This document shows positions 43,478-52,771 of a DNA stretch of 64,000 nt, in pieces. Position 1 is the stretch's first letter. Each line of letters opens with the position of its first letter. The stretch is from Casp-actino8 sp964563545 (GTDB lineage: Bacteria > Actinomycetota > Acidimicrobiia > Acidimicrobiales > Ilumatobacteraceae), in NCBI GenBank assembly GCA_964563545.1, contig CAZLXB010000002.1:110035-174034 (forward strand). The letters are read 5' to 3'. Made by a program: the position numbers and the translations under genes. The notes below the pieces were generated by a model. That model worked only from the letters and a program-made list of their open reading frames with translations. It was not told where the DNA came from and did not search any database.

Positions 43478-45169
43478 CTACGCGGACAATGCCCCGCTCA
43501 CCATCGCATGAAGTCGACGATGGATGTCGACGTCCGACCCACGATCGGTCCGGGCGACTGCCACCGATGGGCCTCTCACCTGCGCGAAGGCCTCGACTCC
43601 CCGACTATCGACCACCGATTCCGCGCGTAGGCCGTGCGCCCGAGCCAGCGAGGCGATGTCGGTTCCGTGCGGAGTTCCGTACAACTTCTCGAACGTTGCC
43701 GTATCGAGGCTCGACGCTTGGGGAAGGAAATGGAAGATCCCGCCACCGTCGTTGTCGACCACCATGATTCGAAGATCGACCGAACGGCTGGCCAAACCAG
43801 CGAGCGTGGACGAGTCGTGCAGAAATGCCACGTCCCCGATCAGGACGCCCGTCGTTCGCCCGGAGCCGACCGCCACTCCGATCGCAGTGGCCAGGACCCC
43901 GTCGATACCGTTCGCACCGCGATTCGAATGCACCCGAAGATGGGGTAGACGGCCGGCGAACCACTCGACATCGCGAACGGGCATCGAGGACGACACGACG
44001 AGCTCCGAACCGGCGGGCAAAGACGCGGCGAAATGGCGAGCGACGACCGGACCGGAGAGTTCCGCCTGCGCCAAACCTTCGGCGAGCACGCGGGACGCGA
44101 CCGATTCGGCCGAACTCCAACCTTGGCGCCAGGCGAGCTCGGCCGGTTCGACCTGCTGTTCGACCAAAGCACGGTGTAGGGAATCCACACTGGCCCTGAT
44201 TCGCCCGACCAGTCGGTGGTCGGCGTCGAACCAACGATCGTCCGCCGCGAGATGGATCTGCGCAGCCCCCGAGGAAGTGATCCACTGACCCAGAACCTTG
44301 GAGGCCGGTGGCTCGCCCACTCGCAACACGACGTCGGGTCGGTGCGAGTCGGCGAAGTTCCGATCACGCAACAACGAATCGAAGTGACGAATCACCGCCT
44401 GGTCCTGAGGGCCCCGTGCATCGGCCAGAACCGGCCACCCGAGCAGGTTGGCGACGTCGACGACCGAGGCCGAACTGCCGCGACCTGCGATCACCACGCC
44501 GCGTCGGCCAGCGGCCAGTGATACGAACCGCTCGATCGACGCAGGATCGATGACGTTCTCGCCGTCGAACGCCCAACGCTCCGTGGGTTCTCCGAGTGAG
44601 GCGACGGCGCGGCCGAGAAGCGGTTCTCGAAACGGCAGGTTCAGATGCACCGGACCCGGTCGGGAACCCAGAGTGCGATACGCGGCACGACTGGCGAGTG
44701 ATGCCCACGACGGCGACGCATCGACATGTGCCACCCCCGGGTCGTGGAACCAGCGAACCGAATCGCCGAACAACTTCGTTTGATCGATCGTCTGGGGAGC
44801 ACCCACGTCCCGCAGCTCCGGCGGTCGATCGGCGGTGACCACGATGAGCGGAACACACGAGAGATCGGCTTCCACGACCGCGGCATGGAAATGAACGGCC
44901 GCCGTACCACTGGTGCACAACACGACCGCTGGACGTCCGGTGGCGAGTCCGAATCCGAGACCGGCGAATCCGGCCGAACGCTCGTCGAGCAGAACCTCGA
45001 CCGACCAGTTCGGGTCAGCGGTCAGGGCAACGGCGAGTGGTGTCGAACGCGAACCGGGCGCGAGAAACGCCTGCGACACCCCGACCGACCGCCAAGTTTC
45101 GACGATCGTTCGACAGAAGGTGGCTTGAACGTCCTCGGCCGGAAGTGAACGGATTTCCTCGGAACCCAT
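43478..45169 (-). CDS. menD: SEPHCHC synthase (MenD)
   Basis: ThDP enzyme joining isochorismate and 2-oxoglutarate. 563 residues. SRSTPLAVAL and LLDERSAGFAGLGFGLATG hold the cofactor-activating Glu, TADRPPELRDVGAPQTIDQ is the substrate loop, and MVVDNDGGGIFHFLPQ is the C-terminal cofactor segment. It faces menF tail to tail and is divergent from the DsbA-like gene. A TAGCGT hexamer lies eight bases before the ATG. Confidence 0.95.
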   Translation of the reverse strand: MGSEEIRSLPAEDVQATFCRTIVETWRSVGVSQAFLAPGSRSTPLAVALTADPNWSVEVLLDERSAGFAGLGFGLATGRPAVVLCTSGTAAVHFHAAVVEADLSCVPLIVVTADRPPELRDVGAPQTIDQTKLFGDSVRWFHDPGVAHVDASPSWASLASRAAYRTLGSRPGPVHLNLPFREPLLGRAVASLGEPTERWAFDGENVIDPASIERFVSLAAGRRGVVIAGRGSSASVVDVANLLGWPVLADARGPQDQAVIRHFDSLLRDRNFADSHRPDVVLRVGEPPASKVLGQWITSSGAAQIHLAADDRWFDADHRLVGRIRASVDSLHRALVEQQVEPAELAWRQGWSSAESVASRVLAEGLAQAELSGPVVARHFAASLPAGSELVVSSSMPVRDVEWFAGRLPHLRVHSNRGANGIDGVLATAIGVAVGSGRTTGVLIGDVAFLHDSSTLAGLASRSVDLRIMVVDNDGGGIFHFLPQASSLDTATFEKLYGTPHGTDIASLARAHGLRAESVVDSRGVEAFAQVRGPSVAVARTDRGSDVDIHRRLHAMVSGALSA

Positions 45170-45177
45170 CGACCGTG

Positions 45178-45183
45178 ACGCTA
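45178..45183 (-). promoter_or_regulatory. -10 hexamer of menD
   Basis: TAGCGT on the minus strand, eight bases before the ATG at 45169. Confidence 0.45.
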
Positions 45184-45198
45184 CGGCGATTTGGGTCG

Positions 45199-45204
45199 TA
45201 TGGT
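45199..45204 (+). promoter_or_regulatory. -10 hexamer of the DsbA-like gene
   Basis: TATGGT, six bases before the GTG at 45211; it decides that start against the longer frame to 45037. Confidence 0.55.
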
Positions 45205-45210
45205 GGGGCT

Positions 45211-45888
45211 GTGGCGCCTGTCATCCGTGTCGAGATCTGGTCCGATGTCGTCTGCCCGTGGTGTTACATCGGCAAGCGTCGTTTCGAACGGGCGATCGAA
45301 TCCCTGACCGCCGGACCCGATGCCGTGGACGCCACCTTCGACATCGCGTATCGCGCCTACCAACTGGACCCCACGGCGCCCAAGGACGGAGCGACTCCGG
45401 TCCGCGAGGCGTACGCCCGAAAGTTCGGTGGCCCCGAACGCGCTGACGCGATCATCGCCAATCTCACCGATACCGCGGCGAGTGACGGTCTGGATTTCCG
45501 AATGGACATCGCCCTGCGCTCGAACACGATCCTTGCCCATCGTCTGCTCTGGTTCGCCGAATCCCGCTCGGGCACCGACGCTCAACATCGACTGAAGGAG
45601 CGATTCCTTCGCGCATATTTCATGGAGGGTCGCAATGTCGGCGACTCCGACACTCTCGCCGAGATCGCGTCCGAAGTACTCGGCCTTCCCGTTCCCGAAC
45701 TGCGTTCGTTCCTGATCTCCGACGAGGGAGTCGGTGAAGTGGCCGAGCAGATGGCAACCGCCGTGTCACATGGCATCACCGGGGTACCGACCTACGTGAT
45801 CAATGGCCAATGGGCCATTCCCGGTGCGCAGGACTCCGAGACGTTCGAGCGTGTTCTCCGGCGCGCAGTCGAACGCGCCGCGGGCTGA
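45211..45888 (+). CDS. DsbA-family oxidoreductase (FrnE-like)
   Basis: Cytoplasmic thioredoxin-fold protein, 225 residues, no signal peptide. Active site C15-P-W-C18 in SDVVCPWCYIGKRRFE, cis-Pro loop GITGVPTYVINGQWAIPGAQ. The FrnE group includes disulfide isomerases and polyketide-associated oxidoreductases. Only three bases separate it from menH, so it is read with the menaquinone genes. Confidence 0.9.
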   Translation: MAPVIRVEIWSDVVCPWCYIGKRRFERAIESLTAGPDAVDATFDIAYRAYQLDPTAPKDGATPVREAYARKFGGPERADAIIANLTDTAASDGLDFRMDIALRSNTILAHRLLWFAESRSGTDAQHRLKERFLRAYFMEGRNVGDSDTLAEIASEVLGLPVPELRSFLISDEGVGEVAEQMATAVSHGITGVPTYVINGQWAIPGAQDSETFERVLRRAVERAAG

Positions 45889-45891
45889 GTC

Positions 45892-46611
45892 GTGACGCTT
45901 CTTCTGCTGCACGGGTTCACTCAGACCGGCGCATCGTGGGAACCGGTGTCGGTGCACCTTGCCTCGGCGCCCGTGGTTGCTCCTGATCTCCCCGGGCATG
46001 GCACCGCCGGCGAGGTGCGCGAAGACCTCGTCGCGACCGCGGATCGCCTGGTGGACAACCTTCCCTCGTCGATTCTGGTCGGCTATTCGATGGGCGGACG
46101 ACTGGCCTTGCACGCGGCAGTCCGCAAGCCGGCGCTCATTCGCGGCCTCGTTCTCATAGGCGCCACGCCCGGAATCGCCGATCCGGTCGAACGGGAATCG
46201 CGTCGACTCAGTGATGCACAACTCGCGAACCGCATCGAGGAAATCGGAGTCGAGCCCTTCCTGACCGAATGGCTCGACCAGCCCCTCTTTGCGACTCTGC
46301 CGCCCGAACGACGGACCCTGGATGACCGTCGCTCCAACACTTCGAAGGGTCTCGCGTGGAGTCTGCGCGCCTGGAGCACGGGAGCACAGGACTCGCTCTG
46401 GGACTCACTTTCGCGCATCACCTGCCCGGTTCTGCTCGTCACGGGCGGGCTCGACACGAAGTTCACCGAGATCGCCCGATCGATGCTCCGCCCCATCGGC
46501 GATCGATCTCGACACGTCATCGTCGACGACGCCGGGCACGCCGTCCATCTCGAACAACCCCGACTCGTGGCGGAACTGATCGACGACTTCGCAAGAAGTT
46601 CGAACGGCTGA
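45892..46611 (+). CDS. menH: SHCHC synthase-type alpha/beta hydrolase (MenH)
   Basis: Eliminates pyruvate from SEPHCHC in menaquinone synthesis. 239 residues. LLLHGFTQTGASWEPV is the oxyanion region, the nucleophile is Ser in VGYSMGGRLAL, the acid is in VTGGLDTKF and the His in DDAGHAVHLEQP. The assignment rests on fold plus position within the men block; a generic hydrolase is the alternative. Confidence 0.85.
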   Translation: MTLLLLHGFTQTGASWEPVSVHLASAPVVAPDLPGHGTAGEVREDLVATADRLVDNLPSSILVGYSMGGRLALHAAVRKPALIRGLVLIGATPGIADPVERESRRLSDAQLANRIEEIGVEPFLTEWLDQPLFATLPPERRTLDDRRSNTSKGLAWSLRAWSTGAQDSLWDSLSRITCPVLLVTGGLDTKFTEIARSMLRPIGDRSRHVIVDDAGHAVHLEQPRLVAELIDDFARSSNG

Positions 46612-46614
46612 GAT

Positions 46615-47478
46615 TCAACCGAGGATCGCGATACCGAGGGTGACGGTCACCCCGACAGCTACCTGCAGACGACCCGTATCGCCCAGAACCGCGATGAGGT
46701 CGCGGCCGACCGCTCCCCGCCGAACCGCGACGATCGGCCGACGGGCCAAAGGAAGTCCGAGAAGTCCGACCAAAGCACCCGGTCGACCCATGGCGGCGAT
46801 CACGATGGAGACGAACGACAGAACGACGAAGGCCGTGAAGAGCGAGCGCGTGCGACGATCCCCGAGTCGAACCGCGAGTGTCCGCTTGCCGACCAGCGAA
46901 TCGCCGGGGATGTCTCGGAGATTGTTGGTGACGAGTAAGGCGCAGGCCAGAAAGCCGGCCGCACATCCGAGCCCCCACGATTCCCATGGCACTCTCTCCA
47001 GGGTCACGAATGTGGTGCCGACCGTGGCCACCAGACCGAAAAAGGTGAAGACGAATATCTCACCGAGACCGATGTAGCCGTAAGGCTTCGGGCCTCCGGT
47101 GTAGAACCAACCGGCGAGGATGCTTGCTGCGCCGACCACGAGAAGCCACCAACTCGTCGCGATGGCCAGCACCAATCCGACCACGGCCGCCGATCCGAAT
47201 GCCGCGAGTGCCGCCATCTTGACCGAACGCGCCGATGCCAGTCCGGAGGCGACCAGTCGCACCGGGCCGACCCGTTTGTCATCGGTGCCGCGGACACCAT
47301 CGGAGTAGTCGTTGGCGAAATTGACCCCCACTTGGAGGGCCAGGCTCACGAATGCCGCGCCTGCGACCCGCCACCACACGGCCTCACCCTCGCCGACCGC
47401 GACAACCGCCCCCATCGCCACGGGAACAGCGGCCGCCGGGAGCGTCCGTGGTCTCGAGCCGATGATCCAGCGATTCAC
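46615..47478 (-). CDS. menA: DHNA polyprenyltransferase
   Basis: Membrane prenyltransferase attaching the isoprenoid tail to dihydroxynaphthoate. 287 residues, about eight membrane helices. The first Asp-rich motif is VNFANDYSDGVRGTDD and the second is NNLRDIPGDSLVGKRTLAVR. WIIGSRPRTLPAAAVPV marks the N-terminus; the GTG at 47478 has TACTCT six bases before it. It faces menH tail to tail. Confidence 0.94.
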   Translation of the reverse strand: MNRWIIGSRPRTLPAAAVPVAMGAVVAVGEGEAVWWRVAGAAFVSLALQVGVNFANDYSDGVRGTDDKRVGPVRLVASGLASARSVKMAALAAFGSAAVVGLVLAIATSWWLLVVGAASILAGWFYTGGPKPYGYIGLGEIFVFTFFGLVATVGTTFVTLERVPWESWGLGCAAGFLACALLVTNNLRDIPGDSLVGKRTLAVRLGDRRTRSLFTAFVVLSFVSIVIAAMGRPGALVGLLGLPLARRPIVAVRRGAVGRDLIAVLGDTGRLQVAVGVTVTLGIAILG

Positions 47479-47484
47479 GTGGTA

Positions 47485-47490
47485 AGAGTA
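47485..47490 (-). promoter_or_regulatory. -10 hexamer of menA
   Basis: TACTCT on the minus strand, six bases before the GTG at 47478. Confidence 0.5.
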
Positions 47491-47521
47491 ACTTCCAGTC
47501 GAGGTCGACCGAGGGGGAACC

Positions 47522-48922
47522 ATGGAATTGTGGCGACGTAGTGCAGGTGAATTGGCACATCTCATCTCCAGCCGTCAGGTGACGAGCCGGGAAGTGATCG
47601 AGGCTCACCTGAAGCGAATCGATGAGGTCAATCCACATCTCAACGCAGTCGTGCGTCGCCTCGATGACGAAGCGCGCGCCGGCGCCGATGCCGCCGATGC
47701 CGCCATTCGACGGGGCGATGCGCTCGGCCCCTTGCATGGTGTTCCCTTCACCGTCAAGGAGAACATCGATGTTGCCGGGACACCGACGACGAGCGCGATA
47801 CCGGCGCTTGCCGAGGCTTACTCGTCGACCGACGCGCCGGTCGTCGAGCGCATGCGCGCCGCCGGTGGAATCGTCTTGGCCCGAACGAATCTCCCTGACA
47901 TGGGACTCCGCATCCATACCGATTCGTCACTGCACGGCCTCACCAGGAATCCATGGGATCCGACCCGCACCGCCGGTGGGTCGAGCGGTGGCGAAGGTTC
48001 GGCACTCGCTTCGGGAATGTCGCCCATCGGTCTCGGCAACGACATCGGAGGTTCACTTCGCAATCCGGCCCACTGTTGTGGCATCGCGTCGATCAAGCCG
48101 ACTCAAGGCGTAATCCCGAGCGCGACCGAGATCCCGCCAACTTCTTCCTCCCTCGCCTTCCAACTGATGGCCTCCGAAGGTGTCATGGCACGACGCGTGG
48201 CCGACGTTCGCGCGGGTTTCGACATCGTTCGCGGACGCCACATCCGTGATCCTTATTCGCTCAGCGCAGAACTCGCTGACGTCCCGACGGATCGTCCTTG
48301 GCGCATCGCGGTGATGGACACTCCTCCCGGCGGGTCCACTGATCCCGGCATCGCGGCCGGGGTGCGTGCAGCCGGCGACGCTCTCACCCGCGCCGGGCAT
48401 GACGTTCGGACCGCCACTCCACCCGACTTCGAGGAAGTGGTGACCATGTGGGCGAGCACGCTCAATGCCGATCTCATGGTCAACCGCCCGTTGTTGGAGG
48501 CAGTCATGGGCGAGGACGCCAAGACTTTTCTCGGCTACGGCATGTCGGAGTTTCCGGTTCTGGACCAAGCCGGCCTCGCCATGTTGCACCTGCGTCGACA
48601 CGAAGTCGCCGCCAAGTGGGCCGAGTGGTTCGGCGAGTTCGACGTGATGCTGAGTCCAACTTGGGCATTACCCGCTTTCCCGCACGGATTCGACGTCGCC
48701 GGAATCGAGCAGGCGCGAGTGGTTCTGGAGACGTTCCGCACGGTGTTGCCGATGAATCTCTTCGGATCTCCGGCTGCGGTCGTGCCGGCCTACGTCGCCG
48801 ATGGTCTGCCTGTCGGAGTGCAAGTGAGTTCATGGCGTTTCGACGATCTGAAGTGCCTGACCGTTGCGCAGGTGATCGACGAAGCACTGGGCATCTCCAC
48901 CCCGATCGATCCCTGTCGGTGA
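47522..48922 (+). CDS. amidase-signature hydrolase
   Basis: 466 residues. The Ser-cisSer-Lys triad is visible: Lys in FTVKENIDVAG, the glycine/serine-rich GGSSGGEGSALASGMSP and DIGGSLRNPA with the nucleophile. Substrates in this family range from simple amides to GatA-type glutaminyl-tRNA, but no gatB or gatC is near, so a small-molecule amidase is likelier. The ATG has GAGGGGGA before it. It interrupts the menaquinone block. Confidence 0.88.
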   Translation: MELWRRSAGELAHLISSRQVTSREVIEAHLKRIDEVNPHLNAVVRRLDDEARAGADAADAAIRRGDALGPLHGVPFTVKENIDVAGTPTTSAIPALAEAYSSTDAPVVERMRAAGGIVLARTNLPDMGLRIHTDSSLHGLTRNPWDPTRTAGGSSGGEGSALASGMSPIGLGNDIGGSLRNPAHCCGIASIKPTQGVIPSATEIPPTSSSLAFQLMASEGVMARRVADVRAGFDIVRGRHIRDPYSLSAELADVPTDRPWRIAVMDTPPGGSTDPGIAAGVRAAGDALTRAGHDVRTATPPDFEEVVTMWASTLNADLMVNRPLLEAVMGEDAKTFLGYGMSEFPVLDQAGLAMLHLRRHEVAAKWAEWFGEFDVMLSPTWALPAFPHGFDVAGIEQARVVLETFRTVLPMNLFGSPAAVVPAYVADGLPVGVQVSSWRFDDLKCLTVAQVIDEALGISTPIDPCR

Positions 48923-48930
48923 ATCACTCG

Positions 48931-48936
48931 TAGCAT
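48931..48936 (+). promoter_or_regulatory. -10 hexamer of menE
   Basis: TAGCAT, six bases before the GTG at 48943. Confidence 0.5.
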
Positions 48937-48942
48937 GACCAC

Positions 48943-50070
48943 GTGAGGCGACTGGTAGCCCTCGATCTTCCCGGCGGTCAGCGATTCATCGATGAGCTGA
49001 AACGCGCTTGGGACGCCGGCGAAGCAGTTCTTCCGATCGATCAGCGCTTCGACGCGGCGAGCAAGGCGATCCTCGTTCGTGATCTTGGCGCTTCGATCGT
49101 GATCGATCCGATCGGCGCAACGACGATCTCGACCGGCACACCAGTCGAAGATGGTGACGCTCTGGTCATGGCGACGAGCGGAACGACCGGTGTCGCCAAA
49201 GGAGTGGTGCTCACACACGACGCTCTCCGGGCATCTGCCCAGGTCTCGTCGCGAGCGCTTCGCGTGACCGACGACGATCACTGGCTGGCTTGCCTTCCGC
49301 TCTCGCACGTGGGCGGACTCTCGGTGGTCATCCGCTCTCTCGTCGTCGGCACCCGTCTCACGATCCACGACGGATTCGACGCTGATGCCGTGACCGAAGC
49401 GGCGCGAAGCGGCTGCTCACTGGTCTCCCTCGTTCCGACCACCCTCGGGCGAATCGATCCGTCGGAGTTCCGCGTCGTCCTACTCGGCGGTTCACGACCA
49501 CCAAGTGATCGTCCGCCCAATGTGGTCGCCACATATGGGCTGACCGAGACCGGCAGTGGCGTCGTCTACGACGGACGACCACTCGACGATGTCGAGGTTT
49601 CCATTGGCGAAGACGACGAGATCCTGATTCGGGGACCGATTCTCATGCGCGGATACCGTGACGGTTCGAGCACCATCGACGACGAAGGCTGGCTCCACAC
49701 TGGCGACGCCGGTTCGTTCACCGACGGGGTCTTGAACGTCACCGGACGCCTCGACGATCTGATCAAGACCGGCGGCGAAAAGGTGTGGCCCGATGCGGTT
49801 GAGAGGTCGCTCGTCGATCTCGTCGATCCGAACCACATCTGTGTCGTCGGCATCGACGATGCGGAATGGGGTCAAAAGGTCGTCCTCGTGACGACGGCAG
49901 CCGACCTCGACCTCGCGTCCGTCAGAGCCAAAGTGCGCGAGAGCCTCCCGGCATTTTCGGCACCAAAGGCCATCGTGCACGTCGACTCCCTCCCGAGCAC
50001 CGCGATCGGAAAGATTCGCCGGGGGGAATGCGCAAACATCGCGGCCCGGGTTCTGTCCCCTTCGACCTGA
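48943..50070 (+). CDS. menE: o-succinylbenzoate-CoA ligase, short form
   Basis: Activates o-succinylbenzoate for ring closure by MenB. 375 residues, shortened at the N-terminus as in other actinobacterial MenE. ATSGTTGVAKGVVLTHDA is the AMP loop, VVATYGLTETGSG the adenine region, NVTGRLDDLIKTGGEKVWP the hinge, and Lys in STAIGKIRRGE the C-terminal catalytic residue. The assignment to MenE rests on its length and the men neighbours. Confidence 0.88.
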   Translation: MRRLVALDLPGGQRFIDELKRAWDAGEAVLPIDQRFDAASKAILVRDLGASIVIDPIGATTISTGTPVEDGDALVMATSGTTGVAKGVVLTHDALRASAQVSSRALRVTDDDHWLACLPLSHVGGLSVVIRSLVVGTRLTIHDGFDADAVTEAARSGCSLVSLVPTTLGRIDPSEFRVVLLGGSRPPSDRPPNVVATYGLTETGSGVVYDGRPLDDVEVSIGEDDEILIRGPILMRGYRDGSSTIDDEGWLHTGDAGSFTDGVLNVTGRLDDLIKTGGEKVWPDAVERSLVDLVDPNHICVVGIDDAEWGQKVVLVTTAADLDLASVRAKVRESLPAFSAPKAIVHVDSLPSTAIGKIRRGECANIAARVLSPST

Positions 50071-50072
50071 AC

Positions 50073-50078
50073 TAGGTT
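50073..50078 (+). promoter_or_regulatory. -10 hexamer of the SDR at 50085
   Basis: TAGGTT, six bases before the ATG at 50085. Confidence 0.5.
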
Positions 50079-50084
50079 CGATCC

Positions 50085-50867
50085 ATGACTCGTCTCATGG
50101 GAAAGGTCGCACTCGTCACCGGTGCGGCGTCGGGAATCGGACGCGCCGTCACCGAGCGGTTCCTCGAAGAAGGCGCCAAGGTGGTGGCCGGCGACATCGA
50201 CGGCCCGGGCCTGACCCGTCTGGCCGAATTGGCCGGGGATCAGCACCTCGTCACGGCGATCTGCGATGTCACCAACGAGATCGACGTGGAGAATCTGGCT
50301 TCACTCGCCACCAAACATTTCGGTGGCCTCGACGTGGTCGTGGCCAATGCCGGCGCAGGAACATACGGACTCCTCACCGAGCATCCACTCGATGAATGGA
50401 AACGCATCATCGATCTCTGTCTGACCGGTGTCTTCATCACGGTGAAACACGGTGGAGCGGCGATCCGCGACAACGGTTCGATCATCACCATCGCTTCGCT
50501 CAACGCGATCCAGCCGTCGAAGGGTATGGCCGCGTACTGCGCGGCCAAAGCCGGCGTCGCCATGCTCACCCGGGTGGCCGCCATGGAGTTCGGTGAACGC
50601 GGGATTCGGGCCAACACCATCGCCCCCGGACTCGTGGAGACCAACGCGACATCGGGTTTCTTTGCGATTCCCGACGTGGTGCGCGAATTCGAAGAGAATG
50701 CACCCCTCGGTCGTCATGCATCGCCGCCCGAGATCGCCTCGGTAGCGGCATTCCTCGCCTCGGACGAATCGTCATTCATGAGCGCATCGTTCGTTTCGGT
50801 GGACGGAGGCGGTAACACAGGCCGCTATCCCGATCTCCCGGCGATTTTCGGACGTATCGGGGCTTGA
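50085..50867 (+). CDS. short-chain dehydrogenase/reductase
   Basis: 260 residues, classical SDR. Cofactor loop LVTGAASGIGRAVTERF with an Asp (GDID) after strand 2 that favours NAD over NADP, VVANAGAGTYG, Ser in TIASLNAIQP and Tyr/Lys in AAYCAAKAGVAM. The substrate is unknown. It converges on the CorC-type gene with six bases between stops. Confidence 0.88.
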   Translation: MTRLMGKVALVTGAASGIGRAVTERFLEEGAKVVAGDIDGPGLTRLAELAGDQHLVTAICDVTNEIDVENLASLATKHFGGLDVVVANAGAGTYGLLTEHPLDEWKRIIDLCLTGVFITVKHGGAAIRDNGSIITIASLNAIQPSKGMAAYCAAKAGVAMLTRVAAMEFGERGIRANTIAPGLVETNATSGFFAIPDVVREFEENAPLGRHASPPEIASVAAFLASDESSFMSASFVSVDGGGNTGRYPDLPAIFGRIGA

Positions 50868-50873
50868 GAGCTT

Positions 50874-52166
50874 TCAGGTGTTTTCGCCGTCGTTCTCGAG
50901 ACCCTCGAGAACAGTGACCCGAACCGTTCGGATTCGACGTCCTTCGAGAGCGGCCACGGTGAATCGCCAGCCTTCGAAATCGATGGCCTCACCGATCTCG
51001 GGAACCCGCTCGAGAGTGCCGAAGATGAATCCACCGATCGAGTCCCATTCGTCATCGGGGATGTCCGTCGAGAGCAGGTCGTTGACATCCGAGACACTCG
51101 TGGTGCCGTCGATCTGGTAATCGCCATTGGGGAGATGAACGATCTCCGATTCTTCGTCGTCGTATTCGTCGACGATCTCCCCGACGAGTTCTTCCAGGCA
51201 ATCCTCGAGGGTCACGAGCCCGGTGATCGACCCGTATTCGTCAGCGACCACGGCCAGATGGAACTTCTGCGTCTGCATCTCGTTCATCAGCCTCGACACG
51301 GGTTTGTTCTCGGGAACCACGACCACACTTCGCATGGTCGTCGTGACCGGCGAGGACCCGGCTCCTTGCCGCTCGGCGCGCACGAGGTCCTTCACGAAAG
51401 CGATGCCCACGACGTCGTCCGCGTCGTTGACCACGGGAATTCGCGAGAAGCCGTGCTCGATCGAGACATCGATCGCGGCATCGATCGTCGTTTCGGTGGG
51501 CACGGTCACCATGTCGGGCAACGGGACCATGATCTCCCGAACCACGGTGTCGCCGAATTCGATGACGGACTCGATGAGATCGCGTTCGTGCTTCTCGATC
51601 ACTTCTTCCTTGACCGCGGCCTCGACCACTCCGAGGAACTCGGCCTCCTTCACGAAGGGACCGTCCTCGAGCCCTTTGCCTTTCACGATCACATTGGTCA
51701 GACGGATGAGTCCGCGCGACATGAAACGCAATGGTGGGAATCGAACGAGGGCCCGCACTCCCCTGGCCGAGAAAAGGGCCGCTCGTTCGGCGTAGAGGAC
51801 GGCATACGTCTTGGGCACGGCCTCGGCGAGAACGAAGAACACCACGACGTTCAGCGCGACACCCACCACCACACCGAGCGGCCCGAACGAGCGGGAGGTG
51901 ACCACGCCCGTGAGAGTTGCTTGCACGGTTTGACACACATTGACGGTGAGGAGAAGCGGGTTGATCCACTTTTCCGGCTCGTCGATCAACTCCACGAGGG
52001 CCCGACCGCGTCGCGGATGCCGCTCGGCCAGTGCCGCCGCCTTGGGTTTCGACATCCGCGACAGACCCATCTCGGCCAGCGCGAGGAACACGAGAACCAC
52101 GAGAAGGAGAAGCACCACGAGCACGAGGCTCCAGTCGAGACTGGTGAAAGCGGCGAGCGTTCGCAT
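50874..52166 (-). CDS. CNNM/CorC-type transporter-associated membrane protein
   Basis: 430 residues. An N-terminal DUF21 membrane domain with about four helices (LDWSLVLVVLLLLVVLVFLA, VGVALNVVVFFVLAEAVPKT), two CBS domains (about 205-325) and a C-terminal CorC/HlyC domain. The family takes part in divalent-cation homeostasis; older names call it hemolysin. The ATG shares one base with the ybeY stop (TGATG). Confidence 0.92.
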   Translation of the reverse strand: MRTLAAFTSLDWSLVLVVLLLLVVLVFLALAEMGLSRMSKPKAAALAERHPRRGRALVELIDEPEKWINPLLLTVNVCQTVQATLTGVVTSRSFGPLGVVVGVALNVVVFFVLAEAVPKTYAVLYAERAALFSARGVRALVRFPPLRFMSRGLIRLTNVIVKGKGLEDGPFVKEAEFLGVVEAAVKEEVIEKHERDLIESVIEFGDTVVREIMVPLPDMVTVPTETTIDAAIDVSIEHGFSRIPVVNDADDVVGIAFVKDLVRAERQGAGSSPVTTTMRSVVVVPENKPVSRLMNEMQTQKFHLAVVADEYGSITGLVTLEDCLEELVGEIVDEYDDEESEIVHLPNGDYQIDGTTSVSDVNDLLSTDIPDDEWDSIGGFIFGTLERVPEIGEAIDFEGWRFTVAALEGRRIRTVRVTVLEGLENDGENT

Positions 52167-52771
52167 CAGGCTTCGTCTCTCCAGTCGCTTTGTCGGAAGC
52201 CGTCGGGGATCGGACCGCGCCAGTGGTGAGCGGCCAGAAGTTCCCGTTCGCGCTGCCACATGCGTTCACGTTCGTCGTCGGTGCCGTGATCCCAACCGAG
52301 GACGTGCAGGACTCCATGCGTGACCAGGAGCGCCATCTCGTCGTCGTACGAACCAGCGTGCAGTGGAGCCTGGCGTCGAGCGACGACCGGACAGATCACG
52401 ACATCCCCGAGAAGTAGCGGAAGATCTCCACGATCGACGGGACTGCGATCGGGTCCCTTCGTTCCTCCCGATGGACCGGCGATCACTTCGACGACTTCAC
52501 CACCGTCGATCGGGAACGACAACACATCGGTGGAACCCGTCTCACCCATGTGTTCACGATTGAGCTCGGTCATGTTGGCCTCGTCCACGAAAAAGATGCT
52601 GAGCTCGGTGCCACCGCGCACACCTTCGGCCCTGAGGACCGCAACGGCGAGTTGCTGCCAACGCTCGACGTCGACCGTCACCTCCACCTGTTCGTCGGCA
52701 CAGAAGACTTCCGGTTCGGTGTCGCCGCCGACCTTGGGTCGACGGGCGAATCGTGGCGGACCGGGGTTCAC
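52166..52771 (-). CDS. ybeY: endoribonuclease YbeY
   Basis: Zinc-dependent RNase for 16S rRNA 3'-end maturation and ribosome quality control. 201 residues. Zinc ligands are in THGVLHVLGWDHGTDDE, and STDVLSFPID precedes it. The GTG at 52771 overlaps the phoH stop (GTGA), and the stop overlaps the CorC start, so phoH-ybeY-corC is one coupled unit. Confidence 0.94.
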   Translation of the reverse strand: MNPGPPRFARRPKVGGDTEPEVFCADEQVEVTVDVERWQQLAVAVLRAEGVRGGTELSIFFVDEANMTELNREHMGETGSTDVLSFPIDGGEVVEVIAGPSGGTKGPDRSPVDRGDLPLLLGDVVICPVVARRQAPLHAGSYDDEMALLVTHGVLHVLGWDHGTDDERERMWQRERELLAAHHWRGPIPDGFRQSDWRDEA

